Below, one piece after another: positions 52,978-63,112 of a stretch of DNA of 64,000 nt (the stretch's first letter is position 1; every line of letters starts with the position of its first letter). Under the pieces are notes generated by a model. That model did no database searches and had not been told where the DNA came from. It saw nothing but the letters and a program-made list of their open reading frames with translations. The DNA lies in IMG/VR virus record IMGVR_UViG_3300025012_000026, positions 1-64,000 of that record; one strand, given 5' to 3'. Made by a program: the position numbers and the translations under genes. This DNA is from a virus.

Positions 52978-53469
52978 ATGAAAAAACAAATTACTATTTT
53001 ATTAATCATTACAATGCTAACTATAGGACTAAGTGGTTGCTCAAATAACAAACAAGTTTCTTTTTCTTCTATAAATCTCAAACAAGAATTTATTAAAGAA
53101 TTTACTTCATCGTTTACTGGTAGTGCAAACGATATCACAAAGTTTTCAGCAAACTTATATAATCAAGCAATGGCAGATAAGATTCCTGATAGAGAAACGT
53201 TTGAGTATAAGTACGACAATTTTTCTAAAATAAAAGCATCAAATGATAATGAAATAGATTTTAAACTTTATATCAATAGTTTTGCGAGAAATTATAAAGT
53301 ATTGTCAGCAAATGAATTTACTTTAAAAAATGCAAAAACATTACTAGATGATGGCGTATTAAGTAAAGATGATTATAATCAAGACATAGAAAAATCTAAA
53401 GTAGTTAAGGATAAATATCTACAGGAAATTAAGTCAGATATAGAAAGTATCTTAAAATATTACGAATAA
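52978..53469 (+). CDS. secreted lipoprotein (163 aa)
   Basis: The N-terminus MKKQITILLIITMLTIGLSG followed by Cys is a classical lipoprotein signal with a lipobox (GLSG/C) near residue 21. The mature part is helical and charged, of unknown family. Phage-encoded lipoproteins often block superinfection or alter the host surface; that role is inferred. It lies directly upstream of tail assembly genes, but its leader structure suggests separate control. Confidence 0.85.
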   Translation: MKKQITILLIITMLTIGLSGCSNNKQVSFSSINLKQEFIKEFTSSFTGSANDITKFSANLYNQAMADKIPDRETFEYKYDNFSKIKASNDNEIDFKLYINSFARNYKVLSANEFTLKNAKTLLDDGVLSKDDYNQDIEKSKVVKDKYLQEIKSDIESILKYYE

Positions 53470-53487
53470 TAAGAAGGATGTGTAATT

Positions 53488-54042
53488 ATGCAAGAAGCAA
53501 GTGTATTAACAATCGAAACTATTAGAGAAAACAATTACGATATTGAGGTATTGGATTTAACTATTAAAAATTATCTATCTCTAACAGAGAAAAAGATATT
53601 AATTGAAAAAATATTAGATATTTGTATTATTGAAGGAGATATTAAGAAAATTGATTTTACTTTAAAAGAATTTGCATATGAGTATATGTTAGTAAATTTA
53701 TATGTTGGAATTAATATTGGAACAGAAGATATTGTTGAGATTTATGATGAACTTAAAGAGAAAGGTATAATTAATAAAATTATAATCAATATCCCAGAAT
53801 CAGAAATTAGATTCATTGATAATGTTTTACAAAAAGAAATTGAGCAAATTCAATTAGTAGATAATAGTTTGGCTAGTGCGGTTAGTAAGCAATTGAGTAA
53901 ACTTGTAGAAAAACTTCCTGATAGCAATGAAATAAATAAAATGATTCCTAAATTAAGTAAGCAGATAAATAAAATATCTCCTGATTCATTTAAATTTCTA
54001 ACTGATGCTATAGGTTGGAGTAAAGGGAATAAAGATGCCTGA
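53488..54042 (+). CDS. probable tail assembly chaperone-type protein (184 aa)
   Basis: ATG 53488 follows AAGAAGGATGTG. Residues 1-120 (YDIEVLDLTIKNYLSLTEKKILIEKILDICII...) fit the helical style of small proteins just before the tape measure gene; the C-terminus is helical (ASAVSKQLSKLVEKLPDSNE). No frameshift site could be confirmed. Role inferred from position. Confidence 0.6.
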   Translation: MQEASVLTIETIRENNYDIEVLDLTIKNYLSLTEKKILIEKILDICIIEGDIKKIDFTLKEFAYEYMLVNLYVGINIGTEDIVEIYDELKEKGIINKIIINIPESEIRFIDNVLQKEIEQIQLVDNSLASAVSKQLSKLVEKLPDSNEINKMIPKLSKQINKISPDSFKFLTDAIGWSKGNKDA

Positions 54043-54517
54043 CTTTAAAGATTTAAATTCTTTGTTTTCTCATATTAAAAAGAATGTTGCAAATGCTATG
54101 CAAGATGATATGGCAAGAAGTGTAAGAGATACTGTTCAAAAGTATCTCTTATCTACTGTTTATGCGAATGAGCACACAATGTACATTAGATCATTTGAAG
54201 TTTTGCGAGCCTTGACTATAGGAAAGGTTTCTGTAATTGGTGATGAAATATCAGTTAAAATTTATATAGACGCTGATAAAATCATACCTAGAGATGGCCC
54301 AGAAGGTATGTGGGGTATTCATCAATCGTTTGATGGAAGTCCATATAATGAACAACTACCATTTACATTAGAATATGGTAATCAAAAATTCAATCCTTAT
54401 TATAATACTCCAGCTTTTGAGTATATGAAATTAACAGTAGAAGAAATGAAGCAAACAAAAGAGCATATGATTAGATTAAAGGGATATTTAAGAACAAAAG
54501 GAATAAAAACACATTAA
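54035..54517 (+). CDS. tail-region protein (160 aa)
   Basis: ATG 54035 overlaps the previous gene by 8 bases. The protein begins with a helical DLNSLFSHIKKNVANAMQDDMARSV and has a beta core (RALTIGKVSVIGDEISVKIYIDADK) with an ending like small HK97 gp10-type tail components (PYNEQLPFTLEYG...). It sits immediately before the tape measure gene. Assignment is tentative. Confidence 0.6.
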   Translation: MPDFKDLNSLFSHIKKNVANAMQDDMARSVRDTVQKYLLSTVYANEHTMYIRSFEVLRALTIGKVSVIGDEISVKIYIDADKIIPRDGPEGMWGIHQSFDGSPYNEQLPFTLEYGNQKFNPYYNTPAFEYMKLTVEEMKQTKEHMIRLKGYLRTKGIKTH

Positions 54518-54532
54518 TTATATGAATCTAAA

Positions 54533-54563
54533 CTCCCTACTCTTTGAAGGTAGGGTATTTTCA
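54533..54563 (+). terminator. short terminator-like hairpin
   Basis: CCCTAC (54535-54540) pairs with GTAGGG (54550-54555), followed by TATTTTCATG. Weak; may attenuate transcription before the tape measure gene. Confidence 0.45.
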
Positions 54564-54595
54564 TGCCCTAAATTATAAAAGAGAGGTGGATTAAT

Positions 54596-55676
54596 TTGGA
54601 TGACTTAAATATATTAATCAAAGCGAAACTTTCATCAACAAAAAAAGAAATTGAAGATCAAATAGTTTCACTAAACGCAAAAATTACAAAAGCTATTTCT
54701 GTAAAATTAAAAATTGATGCTTCTGGATTAAATAGCGTTACTACTGCAATTAATAAAGTAAAACAAACAGCACAACAAGCCAGTAATCAAAAAATTGATG
54801 TATTTAATAGAAAACAACTAGAAGCTGACGGAAGACAATTTTTTATGTCTTCTTCCAATATAGTTGAAAGAGTTAAAAAAGAGTTTAAATCTCTTGGAAC
54901 AGTTGATGTGAATTTTTTAAAGAATTCTCAAAAAGATATAATTGGTTTTACAGCAAATGTAACAAAGGCAAATGGAGTTGTTGAGAAACTAAAATTCGAT
55001 ATAGCAAGAATACAATCTGGAAATAGCGTACAAAGAGGTTATGTTTTTAGTGGTGCAAATTTAATTGATAATAATGCCGGATCAAATATACAATCTGCAT
55101 TGAACAAACTTCAAGTTTATGAAAACAAAATTGCAAAATTAAGAGTTGGATTTACCTCTCCCGCAACTGGTATAAAAGATGCAGAAAATCTGTCTGCATT
55201 AACTGCTCAATATAATAGGATTAAGTCAACCATTGACCAAGTAAGAGCAAGCAATACGAGTTTATCTAACGAACAAAGAAGAGGAATAATCCAAAATATT
55301 AGCAACTTAGAATTGCAAATATCAAGATATAGAGATTTACAACGTGTCATGGCAACAACAAATACTAGAACTTTAAGTGCTAATGATATTTCATTATATC
55401 AAGGGAATATGGCAAATAGATTAGCTAGTTTACAAGTTGGTAAAGAAACTATTTTTGCACGACCAGAAATCCAAGCACAAGTAGCAAGATTAACAGCAGA
55501 TGTGGCTAGATTTGGTACAGTTGGTGGAAGGTCGGTTAGAGAGTTAAATTTACAATTTGCTCAATTAACAACGTCTGTAAGAAGTGCTACAGCAGAAATT
55601 ACAAGGATAAATGGTGCTGCCGATAGTTTTTTGACAACGCTTACAAAAAATTTCGGTAAGATGCTTGCGTGGGGTT
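54596..55676 (+). CDS. tape measure protein, exon 1
   Basis: TTG 54596 follows AGAGGTGGATTAAT. This part has 360 codons plus one base and carries helical, coiled-coil repeats typical of tape measure N-termini (TKKEIEDQIVSLNAKITKAISVKLKIDASGLNSVT...) and ends with TKNFGKMLAWG. The natural continuation (STAMYAPLRSLQAGL) is found from 56002, so the gene is interrupted. The frame runs on for 15 further codons into the intervening sequence. Confidence 0.85.
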
Positions 55677-56001
55677 TGGTGGAAATTAAACTGCCGTTTG
55701 TAGTGAAAGTGATAATGTAACTACAAATCATGAGAGGGGAAATTCGAAAGAGGGTCATTGACCTAGTATCGAGAGGGCTTGTATCACAAGTCTTTGTAAC
55801 GCATAGGGATTGAGCAATATGATAGCAAAAATATCCCCAAGAGTCTCCTCCTTCTTATCACCTTTGTTTTATAAAAACAATGCGAAGAAAATATATGCTA
55901 AACTGGTCTGAATCGACAGACGTATCGTTTTGAAAATATAAACGTATGAAGGCAACTTCCAGAACATAGGGATAAAAAGCCTTATGGATAATAACATTGA
56001 G
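55677..56001 (+). ncRNA. intervening sequence (likely intron) in tape measure gene
   Basis: Removal of 325 bases from 55677 to G56001 joins T55676 to CT and gives WGSTAMYAPLRSLQ in frame, as expected for this family. Hairpins are seen (GGTC/GACC near 55753; CTTGT/ACAAG near 55780; AAGGC/GCCTT 55949-55982). The P7-type segments seen in the other two introns were not identified, so group I type is probable but not proved. No ORF is inside. Confidence 0.6.
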
Positions 56002-59000
56002 CTACCGCAATGTACGCGCCACTCAGGTCTTTGCAGGCTGGTCTGACCACATTAAAAGAATTAGATGGATTAATGGTAAATATTGCCAAGGTAACTAATC
56101 TTAGTGCTGAAGCTATGGACAATTTAAAAAATAGTGCCTTTGAAGCGTCGAATGCTTTTGGACGTACTGCGCAAGACTATTTAAAATCAATCGGTGAATT
56201 TAGTCGTGCTGGATATGAAGGAAAATCAGCAGATTTAGCTAAAATTTCTTTATTATCACAAAACGTTGGTGAATTAACAGCAGAACAAGCCAATAGTTTT
56301 TTACTTGCCACGGATGCTGCTTATAAATATAAGGGTAGTCAAGAAGAATTAATGAAAGTTCTTGATGGCGTAAATACTATTGATAACAAGTTCGCAACTT
56401 CAATTCAAAAGGTTTCTGAAGGTATAACCGTGGCTGGATCTATATCTTCAAACGCATCAGTTGGAGTAAATGAACTAGCTTCAGCAGTTGGAGTTATGAC
56501 TGCGGTGACACAACGTTCGGGAAATGAGGCTGGACGGGCATTTCGCAGTATTTTGATGAACATCAGACAAATTAAGGGAGAAACTGAAGACGGAGAAATA
56601 ATAGACGATGCTGCATTATCTAAATCAGCAGAAGCATTAGATAATGTTGGTATTAAAGTTCATGAATTGCGAAATGGTGTTGAAGAGATAAGAAATCCAA
56701 TGGAAGTTCTTAAAGAATTATCTACCATTTGGGGTTCACTCAGTTCCATGAAAACTGCTCCAATTATAGATTCTTTGGGTGGAAAATTTAGAGGAAACCA
56801 GTTAGTGGCTCTAGTAGAAAATTTTGATATGTATGAAAAAATGCTTTCTGAATACTCTACTGCTTCCGGTTCGGCTATGACTGAGAATGAAGTGAGAATG
56901 GGCAGTTGGGAAACCAAGATTAATCAGCTCAGAAATGCAATAAATAATTTCTGGAATAATACTATTGACACAGGTTTTGTTAAAAGTATGATAGGTGGAA
57001 TAACTCTATTAATAAACAACTTTGGTAATCTGAAAACTATTTTAGGATTAATATTTACCTTACTTGCAGTAAATAAAGGTACTGCTTTCTTAACATTCTT
57101 AAAGAACTTATCTTTATCTACTATGCTATTAAATTCTAGTCTAGTTCAAACACAAGCTAGATTAGCAGGAATGTCCTTCGCTCAAATCGGAGTAATGGGT
57201 ACAACTACAGCATTAACTTTTGCAATTAAAGGTTTATGGGCTACTATGCTTGCTAATCCAATTGGTTTAGTTGTAGGTGCTGTTACTGCTGTCATAGTGG
57301 CATTTGATTTTATGGGAGCCAGAGCAGAAAGTTCTGCAAAAAAACAAAAAGAAGCATTTGATGAACTTAATAGAAGCATTAGTTCTCTTAAGCAACAAAC
57401 AGCAGAAAGTAAGAATTTAGCAAACCAATATGAATCTTTATCTGCTATTACATCTCGTAATAGCAATGAGGAGGCTAAATTAGCCGAAGTTAAAGATCGT
57501 TTAATTGCTCAATTTCCTGATCTAATTGAAGGATACGATGCTGAAGGTCGCTCAATAATAGGTTCATCAGAAGCAATTAAACAAGCAATCAAAGAAAATG
57601 AAGAATTATTGGCGATTAAACAAGAACAAATGTCTAATACATTTGTTACTGATGGTTCAAATAATTTCTCTCAATTACAAAAAGATCAAGAAAGATTGGA
57701 TTTATTAACTCAGCATAAAAAAGAATATTTAAAGACGATTGATGATATTAATAATGGAAACCAAGTTAAATTTGATGAATATGGAAATGATTCATTAGTA
57801 ATTGCTAAAAATAATTTAAAAGGTATAAAAGACGAATTATCTACGCTTAGTACAAAAATCCTTGAAAGTAGAAAAGATTTATCAGTTTTAACAGATTCGT
57901 TTTTAAAAAGTGGCGATTCTGCACAATCTTTAGGTAAAGAAGTAGTTACAAAATTAATCTATGATTTGAGTAAACTTAAAGACGAAAGTAAAATTACAGG
58001 TGAAGAGTTTACTAAAATATTCGATGGTCTTAAAAGTTCTGATTTTTCTTCTGAATTAAGCAAAGCAAAAACAGAATTAGAAGAATTAGCAAAAAGTGGG
58101 GCAAGCAAAGATGTAATTGGTAACACTTACGAAAAAGCAATTTCTGATTTGTCTCCATATTTAAAAGCATTAGGAATTAATGGAGAAGAAGCAGGGAAAA
58201 TATTAAAAGATATGCTCAATCTCCCCAATGCCACAGAAACATCTAATAAAATAAATACTGTAACTACATCCCTCAAATCACTCCAAAAAACTCTCTCTGA
58301 TTCTTCATCTGCAATTACCGAAATTCAATCTGCTCTCGATGAATACGCAGAGAATAAAGCTTTTTCGCTTGACACTCTAGTAGCACTTGGCGATAAACAT
58401 GAAAGCCTAATAGGAATCCTTGGCGACGAAAAAGCTGTTCATCAAGAATTAACAAACATTATAGAACAAGAGCAAGAAAAAGCCAGACAAGCATATATTA
58501 CCATGCTTAATGATAGTGAAGATTTCTATAATAAAAATATTGAAGGTATACAAAAGTTTGTTGCTGGACTAGATGGTGCTCGTGAAGTCGATCTATCTGG
58601 AGCAAAATCATTAGCTGAAGCAAAATTAAAAGTTGAAAATGAGTTGATGAAAAATTTAGCCGGAATGTGGTCGCAATATTACGATGCACAAGGTAATATG
58701 ACCAATGCTAATATTATTGATGGCGGTAGAACTATTGTAGGCCAAGACGGTAAAGAAACCTATATTACTCCTGAAATGAGATCACAACTTAAGGCGTATT
58801 ATGATGCTTCTTCGGCAGTTAAGAAGAAATTTGATGACATTGCAATGAGTGGAACAAAAAGCATTGATTTTTCTAAACTTGGCATGTCTAAAAGCGACAA
58901 TAAGAAAGACAAAGAAAAACCCCAAATCGAATCCACAACAGAAGCCCTCATCAATCAAATCCAACAAGAATATCTCCTTCAAAAAGCCAAATCGGATTCA

Positions 59001-60839
59001 ATCCAAAAAGACCTCTCTCAAGCACAATCCCAAAAAGACTACCAAAAAACTCTCTCCCTAACTAATTCCCTAATTTCCTCACAAGCTCAAGAATTATCCC
59101 TTCTTAACACAGCTCGTTCCAAAATAAACCAAGCAAAAGATTCTGCTATATCATCTGCATCCTCTCAATTTGGAGATGTTAGTGAAAGATGGTTTACTGG
59201 AAATGACAATCAAGAAAGCGTTGCATATATTGAAGAACATAATAAAGCATCAGAAAAAACTCGTGAGATAATGGATGAGACTTTTAAATCACTTCAATTA
59301 CTTCGTAATGCTTGGATGTCTAATAAATCTGCTATGGATGAAAATGCAGAATCACAAAAAGTTCTTCAATCCACCCTCCCCGACATAAACTACTCCATCG
59401 TAACAGACCAAATATCCAAGTTTAATTCCTCCATAGACTCTCTAAATTCTCAACTTGACCTATCTAAAGCTAGAATGTCTCTTCTGGAAAATACTTCATC
59501 AGATTACAGTAAAGAATTATCTCTCCAAACATCTCTTTACAAACAATTATCTGATGAACAATTAAAATCAATTGCTTATATGACTCAACAATTAGCAAGT
59601 GATAATTTATCTATTGAGGCAAAAAAAGAACTTTCAAAATCAATAGAAGAAGCAACTCTGTCTCAGCTAAATTATCAAAAAGCAATTCAAGATTCAGCAA
59701 AACAACTCGCTACAGATGTAATCGAAGCTCAAAAAGCACTAGAACAAGCAGAGTTAGATGCAGAAGAAGAAATCCTGAAAGCATACATCAAACGTAGAGA
59801 AGAAAAAATAAAAGGTATTCAAGAAGAGATTGATGCTCTAGAAAAGAAAAATGAAAAAGAAGAAGAATCGGAAGAAAGAGCAAAGCGTCTCTTAGATATC
59901 GAAGAAAAAAAACAAAAACTTAATAATGTCTTAAATGAGGAAAATACTAGAATTCTTGTAGGTGATACTTGGACTTGGCAAGCAAACCCGAATGATGTAA
60001 AGTCTGCACAGGATGATCTAAAATCTGCTCAAGAAGACTATCTAGACTGGGAAGATGATGTCAACCTAAAACATCAAAGAGCGACTCTTCAAGCAGAAAT
60101 AGATTATCAACAATCACTAATCGACACAAAACAAGCATCATTCGATGCTCAAAAACTCCAATTTGATGAACAATGGGTAAATTTAGATGCAATGTCAACT
60201 CAATTATTAGAACAATATGAAAACAACGTTGATTCTGTAGTTGCAATTTTAAGTGAAAAATTAGTATCACTAAATGCTCAATTAGCAGAAATTGTAAATG
60301 CATCTACTTCTCTTCCAGATAGTTTATCAGGCGGTAGTAATAGTGGAAGTTCAGGTTCATCTGGTTCTTCATCTTCAAATGAAAATGATTTTAATGTAAC
60401 AAAAAGAGGTAGTTATAATCCTGATACTGGTAATTATTCTATAACAGATGAAGATGGAAATACTCACAATGGAAATGGTTCGTTAGAAGATTATGAGAAT
60501 GATTTTGACAGGTATCATGATGGTGGCTGGGTTGGTGATAAACCTAAAAATTTAAAATTAAATGAAATTCCAGCTATTCTTCAAAAAGGTGAATTTGTTT
60601 TAAGTGAAAAAATGCTTAGTGGTTTACCTAATTTTATGGATATTACAAAAAATTATATGAATAATATTAAATTGCCTCAAATGCCTAATTTCATTAATAA
60701 TGTGAGTAATGTTAATAAAAGTGGCAGTAATGGAGGGAATATTATTATTCAAAATCAAACAATAATTACGCCTAATGTCGATAATTTTAAATCACAAATG
60801 TCTAGTTTAATGAGAATGACAAAAACTCAGGATTTTTAA
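56002..60839 (+). CDS. tape measure protein, exon 2
   Basis: Spliced to exon 1 this gives 1,972 residues. The N-terminal conserved part (YAPLRSLQAGLTTLKELDGLMVNIAKVTNLS..., SRAGYEGKSADLAKISLLSQ, VGVMTAVTQRSGNEAGRAFR) is the TP901-type tape measure domain. Hydrophobic segments near 57060-57310 could insert in membranes. Long coiled coils follow, then a Gly/Ser-rich spacer (60330-60385), and WVGDKPKNLKLNEIPAILQKGEFVL near the end. It sets tail length and probably helps DNA entry. Some stretches have unusual C-ending codons (58200-58300, 58900-59100, 59370-59470). Confidence 0.92.
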
Positions 60840-60888
60840 TATCTCTCCTTTTTTATGCAATTAAATAAGTTATTTTACAATCGTGTGC

Positions 60889-60920
60889 GGAACTCCCACT
60901 CTTTTAGGTGTGGGAGTTCC
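60889..60920. terminator. strong hairpin after tape measure gene
   Basis: GGAACTCCCAC (60889-60899) pairs perfectly with GTGGGAGTTCC (60910-60920), an unusually GC-rich 11-bp stem for this genome. It is followed by AGTTTGGG rather than a T run, so it may act as an mRNA stabiliser or a processing site. Confidence 0.55.
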
Positions 60921-61008
60921 AGTTTGGGTTCAAGAAAAGAAAAAACAAAGTTTATTTAAAAATTTGAAACAAGAGAAAAGATTAACAAAAGACAGGAGGT
61001 GGATGGGA

Positions 61009-62190
61009 TTGGGTTTATATTCCCCAAATTATTTATCCCCAAGTAACCAAACAGTCGATGCTTTAGATATTATAGATTTTTCTTGCAAAATACAAGGAAG
61101 TTACATAGATTTCTATCAACTTAAAATCTATTCAATGTCAAATGCTCTCATATTTGATTCTTCTAAAATATCGCTAGGAAGTAATTTATTATACCAAGAT
61201 GATGTTTTGACATATTCATTAGATGCTTCAACTCTGACAAATGGGAATCAATATTTCTTTACATTTACTGTATTCCAAAGTACATTATCAGCAACTTCAA
61301 GACAAACACCATTTTATTGTTTTTCAACCCCAATTCTAACGATGACAATTCCTGCTGAAATTACATCAAAGAAATATTCGTTCGTAGCTACATACTTTCA
61401 AACAGAATATATTTCTACCAATTATTTTTATATGGTTTTCTTAAATTCTGATGATGAAGTTATATTAACAACTCCAAATAGTTATTCGGGAGCACTCCAA
61501 TATGAGTTTGATGGATTTATCAATAATACGATTTATAAAGTTTATACAGTCGTAGTAAATCAACAAAACGTTATGACTCAAAGTATAACTTATACTTTCA
61601 CTGTAAACTACGCACTACCATCCCTAACAACAATTCCTACAGCTACTCTCCTACCAGACTTATCAGCCACTAAGATTAATTGGAGTCCTGTTGTTCAAGT
61701 CACAGGCTCTATTACAGGTACAAGTGAATATATATCTGGGTTATTTACTCCAACAAACACAGGATTAAAATTAGATACTGGTTGGGATAGCGCAGATACA
61801 GTTGATGACACAATAACATTTGATGATACAGCAACTTATGATTTAAATTATGGTGGAGCAATTTTATTTAATGATTTATTTGGAAAAGTTTCAGAAAACT
61901 ATGTAGAATTTGAAGTTGATATTCCATTAGAATCTACTTCTCAAGTTGTATATATTCCCAATTTAGATTTTGCAGGTGGTAAAATGGTTCGTCAGGAAAA
62001 TTCTATAACTGGTGATTTTTATGAAGTTGGATATAATCCAGAAATTGGATGCTATTATTATAATTCTAATAATTTTATTGTAAATGGCGCTCCAAAAGAA
62101 TTTATTTATAGTCCAATTTTAATAGCAATTAAAGGAATTGAGGTTTTAATAATATCAAATAATGTGATTTATGAGCAATTACATCCATAA
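61009..62190 (+). CDS. tail structural protein (393 aa)
   Basis: TTG 61009 lies 6 bases after AGGAGGTGG (60994-61002); ATG 61003 abuts that SD and is too close. The protein is beta-rich, Ser/Thr-rich, with fibronectin-like strands (IDFYQLKIYSMSNALIFDSSK, NGNQYFFTFTVFQSTLSATS) and later a domain with GAILFNDLFGKVSENYVEFE. As the gene right after the tape measure, a distal tail or baseplate role is likely. Confidence 0.7.
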   Translation: MGLYSPNYLSPSNQTVDALDIIDFSCKIQGSYIDFYQLKIYSMSNALIFDSSKISLGSNLLYQDDVLTYSLDASTLTNGNQYFFTFTVFQSTLSATSRQTPFYCFSTPILTMTIPAEITSKKYSFVATYFQTEYISTNYFYMVFLNSDDEVILTTPNSYSGALQYEFDGFINNTIYKVYTVVVNQQNVMTQSITYTFTVNYALPSLTTIPTATLLPDLSATKINWSPVVQVTGSITGTSEYISGLFTPTNTGLKLDTGWDSADTVDDTITFDDTATYDLNYGGAILFNDLFGKVSENYVEFEVDIPLESTSQVVYIPNLDFAGGKMVRQENSITGDFYEVGYNPEIGCYYYNSNNFIVNGAPKEFIYSPILIAIKGIEVLIISNNVIYEQLHP

Positions 62191-62209
62191 TTAGAAAGAT
62201 GGTGAATAA

Positions 62210-63067
62210 ATGATTCTTTCAGGTTTATTCCTTGGTGTAAGTTATTTTCAAAAAGTAATAGGAATTCCATCTCCAGTGCCAAAAATTTATGATTCGATAA
62301 AAATCTATGGTGCTTCAACGATCGACAAACTACAAATAAAAAATATAGAAGTTGATAATACAACTTTGCAAAATACTATTATTACAGATAGTCTTTTTTG
62401 GGGGCCAAATCATATTTTGTTGGCAGAATTCGAGAATAATTTAATTGGTGGAAATGTTGCAAATCTTGATTCTCCTGTAACGCATTGGCAAATTAGTAGG
62501 AGAGAATCTGGTAGTGATGTATTGAAGATTTTGGGTACAGTTGTAGTAGGAACAACGGAATTCATAGATTATTTGTGTCAGCAAGGAAAAACATATATTT
62601 ATGAAGTAAATGCGATAAATGCCAACCAAATTAGCGAAGCCTTTGTTACAGAAGCAGTGGAAATGGATTTCTATGGTTATTATTTGGTTTCAGAAGATGA
62701 AGGTTTGGCATATAAATTTGACTTAAATGTTCAATCAGGTGCAAATGAATATGCAGAAGATGTAATTTTTTATGACGGATATGGTAAATATCCTGCAAAA
62801 GCTATAGGTCAAAGAAAATATTTAAAAACAAGTATTTCAGCTATTTGTGCAACAGTAGATATAAACGGACAATTATTGCAAAGCGTGGAATATATGGATA
62901 CATTAAGAGATTTTATAACAAATGGTAAAAGTAAAATATACAAAACAAGGAAAGGTTCGATACATCGGGTCTTTACACATAATTATAAAGAACCTATATG
63001 GAATGACGCAATTGGGCAACAAATTCAAGTTGTGACTTTTGATATAGTCGAAGACGCTAATGTTTAG
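62210..63067 (+). CDS. distal tail/baseplate protein (285 aa)
   Basis: ATG 62210 follows AAAGATGGTGAATAA. Beta-rich with QISRRESGSDVLKILGTVVVG, TYIYEVNAINANQISEAFV and ending KGSIHRVFTHNYKEPIWND, consistent with a tail-tip protein carrying FnIII-like strands. Position between tail genes supports this. Exact family not certain. Confidence 0.65.
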   Translation: MILSGLFLGVSYFQKVIGIPSPVPKIYDSIKIYGASTIDKLQIKNIEVDNTTLQNTIITDSLFWGPNHILLAEFENNLIGGNVANLDSPVTHWQISRRESGSDVLKILGTVVVGTTEFIDYLCQQGKTYIYEVNAINANQISEAFVTEAVEMDFYGYYLVSEDEGLAYKFDLNVQSGANEYAEDVIFYDGYGKYPAKAIGQRKYLKTSISAICATVDINGQLLQSVEYMDTLRDFITNGKSKIYKTRKGSIHRVFTHNYKEPIWNDAIGQQIQVVTFDIVEDANV

Positions 63068-63112
63068 AGTTATATAAAAGTTTAACCCGCTTGCGACTGG
63101 GAGGTGACTAAA

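Noticed and set aside
58849-59061. Lys-rich 70-codon frame inside the tape measure gene
   Set aside because: It is a shadow of a C- and A-rich patch of the real frame and has no SD.
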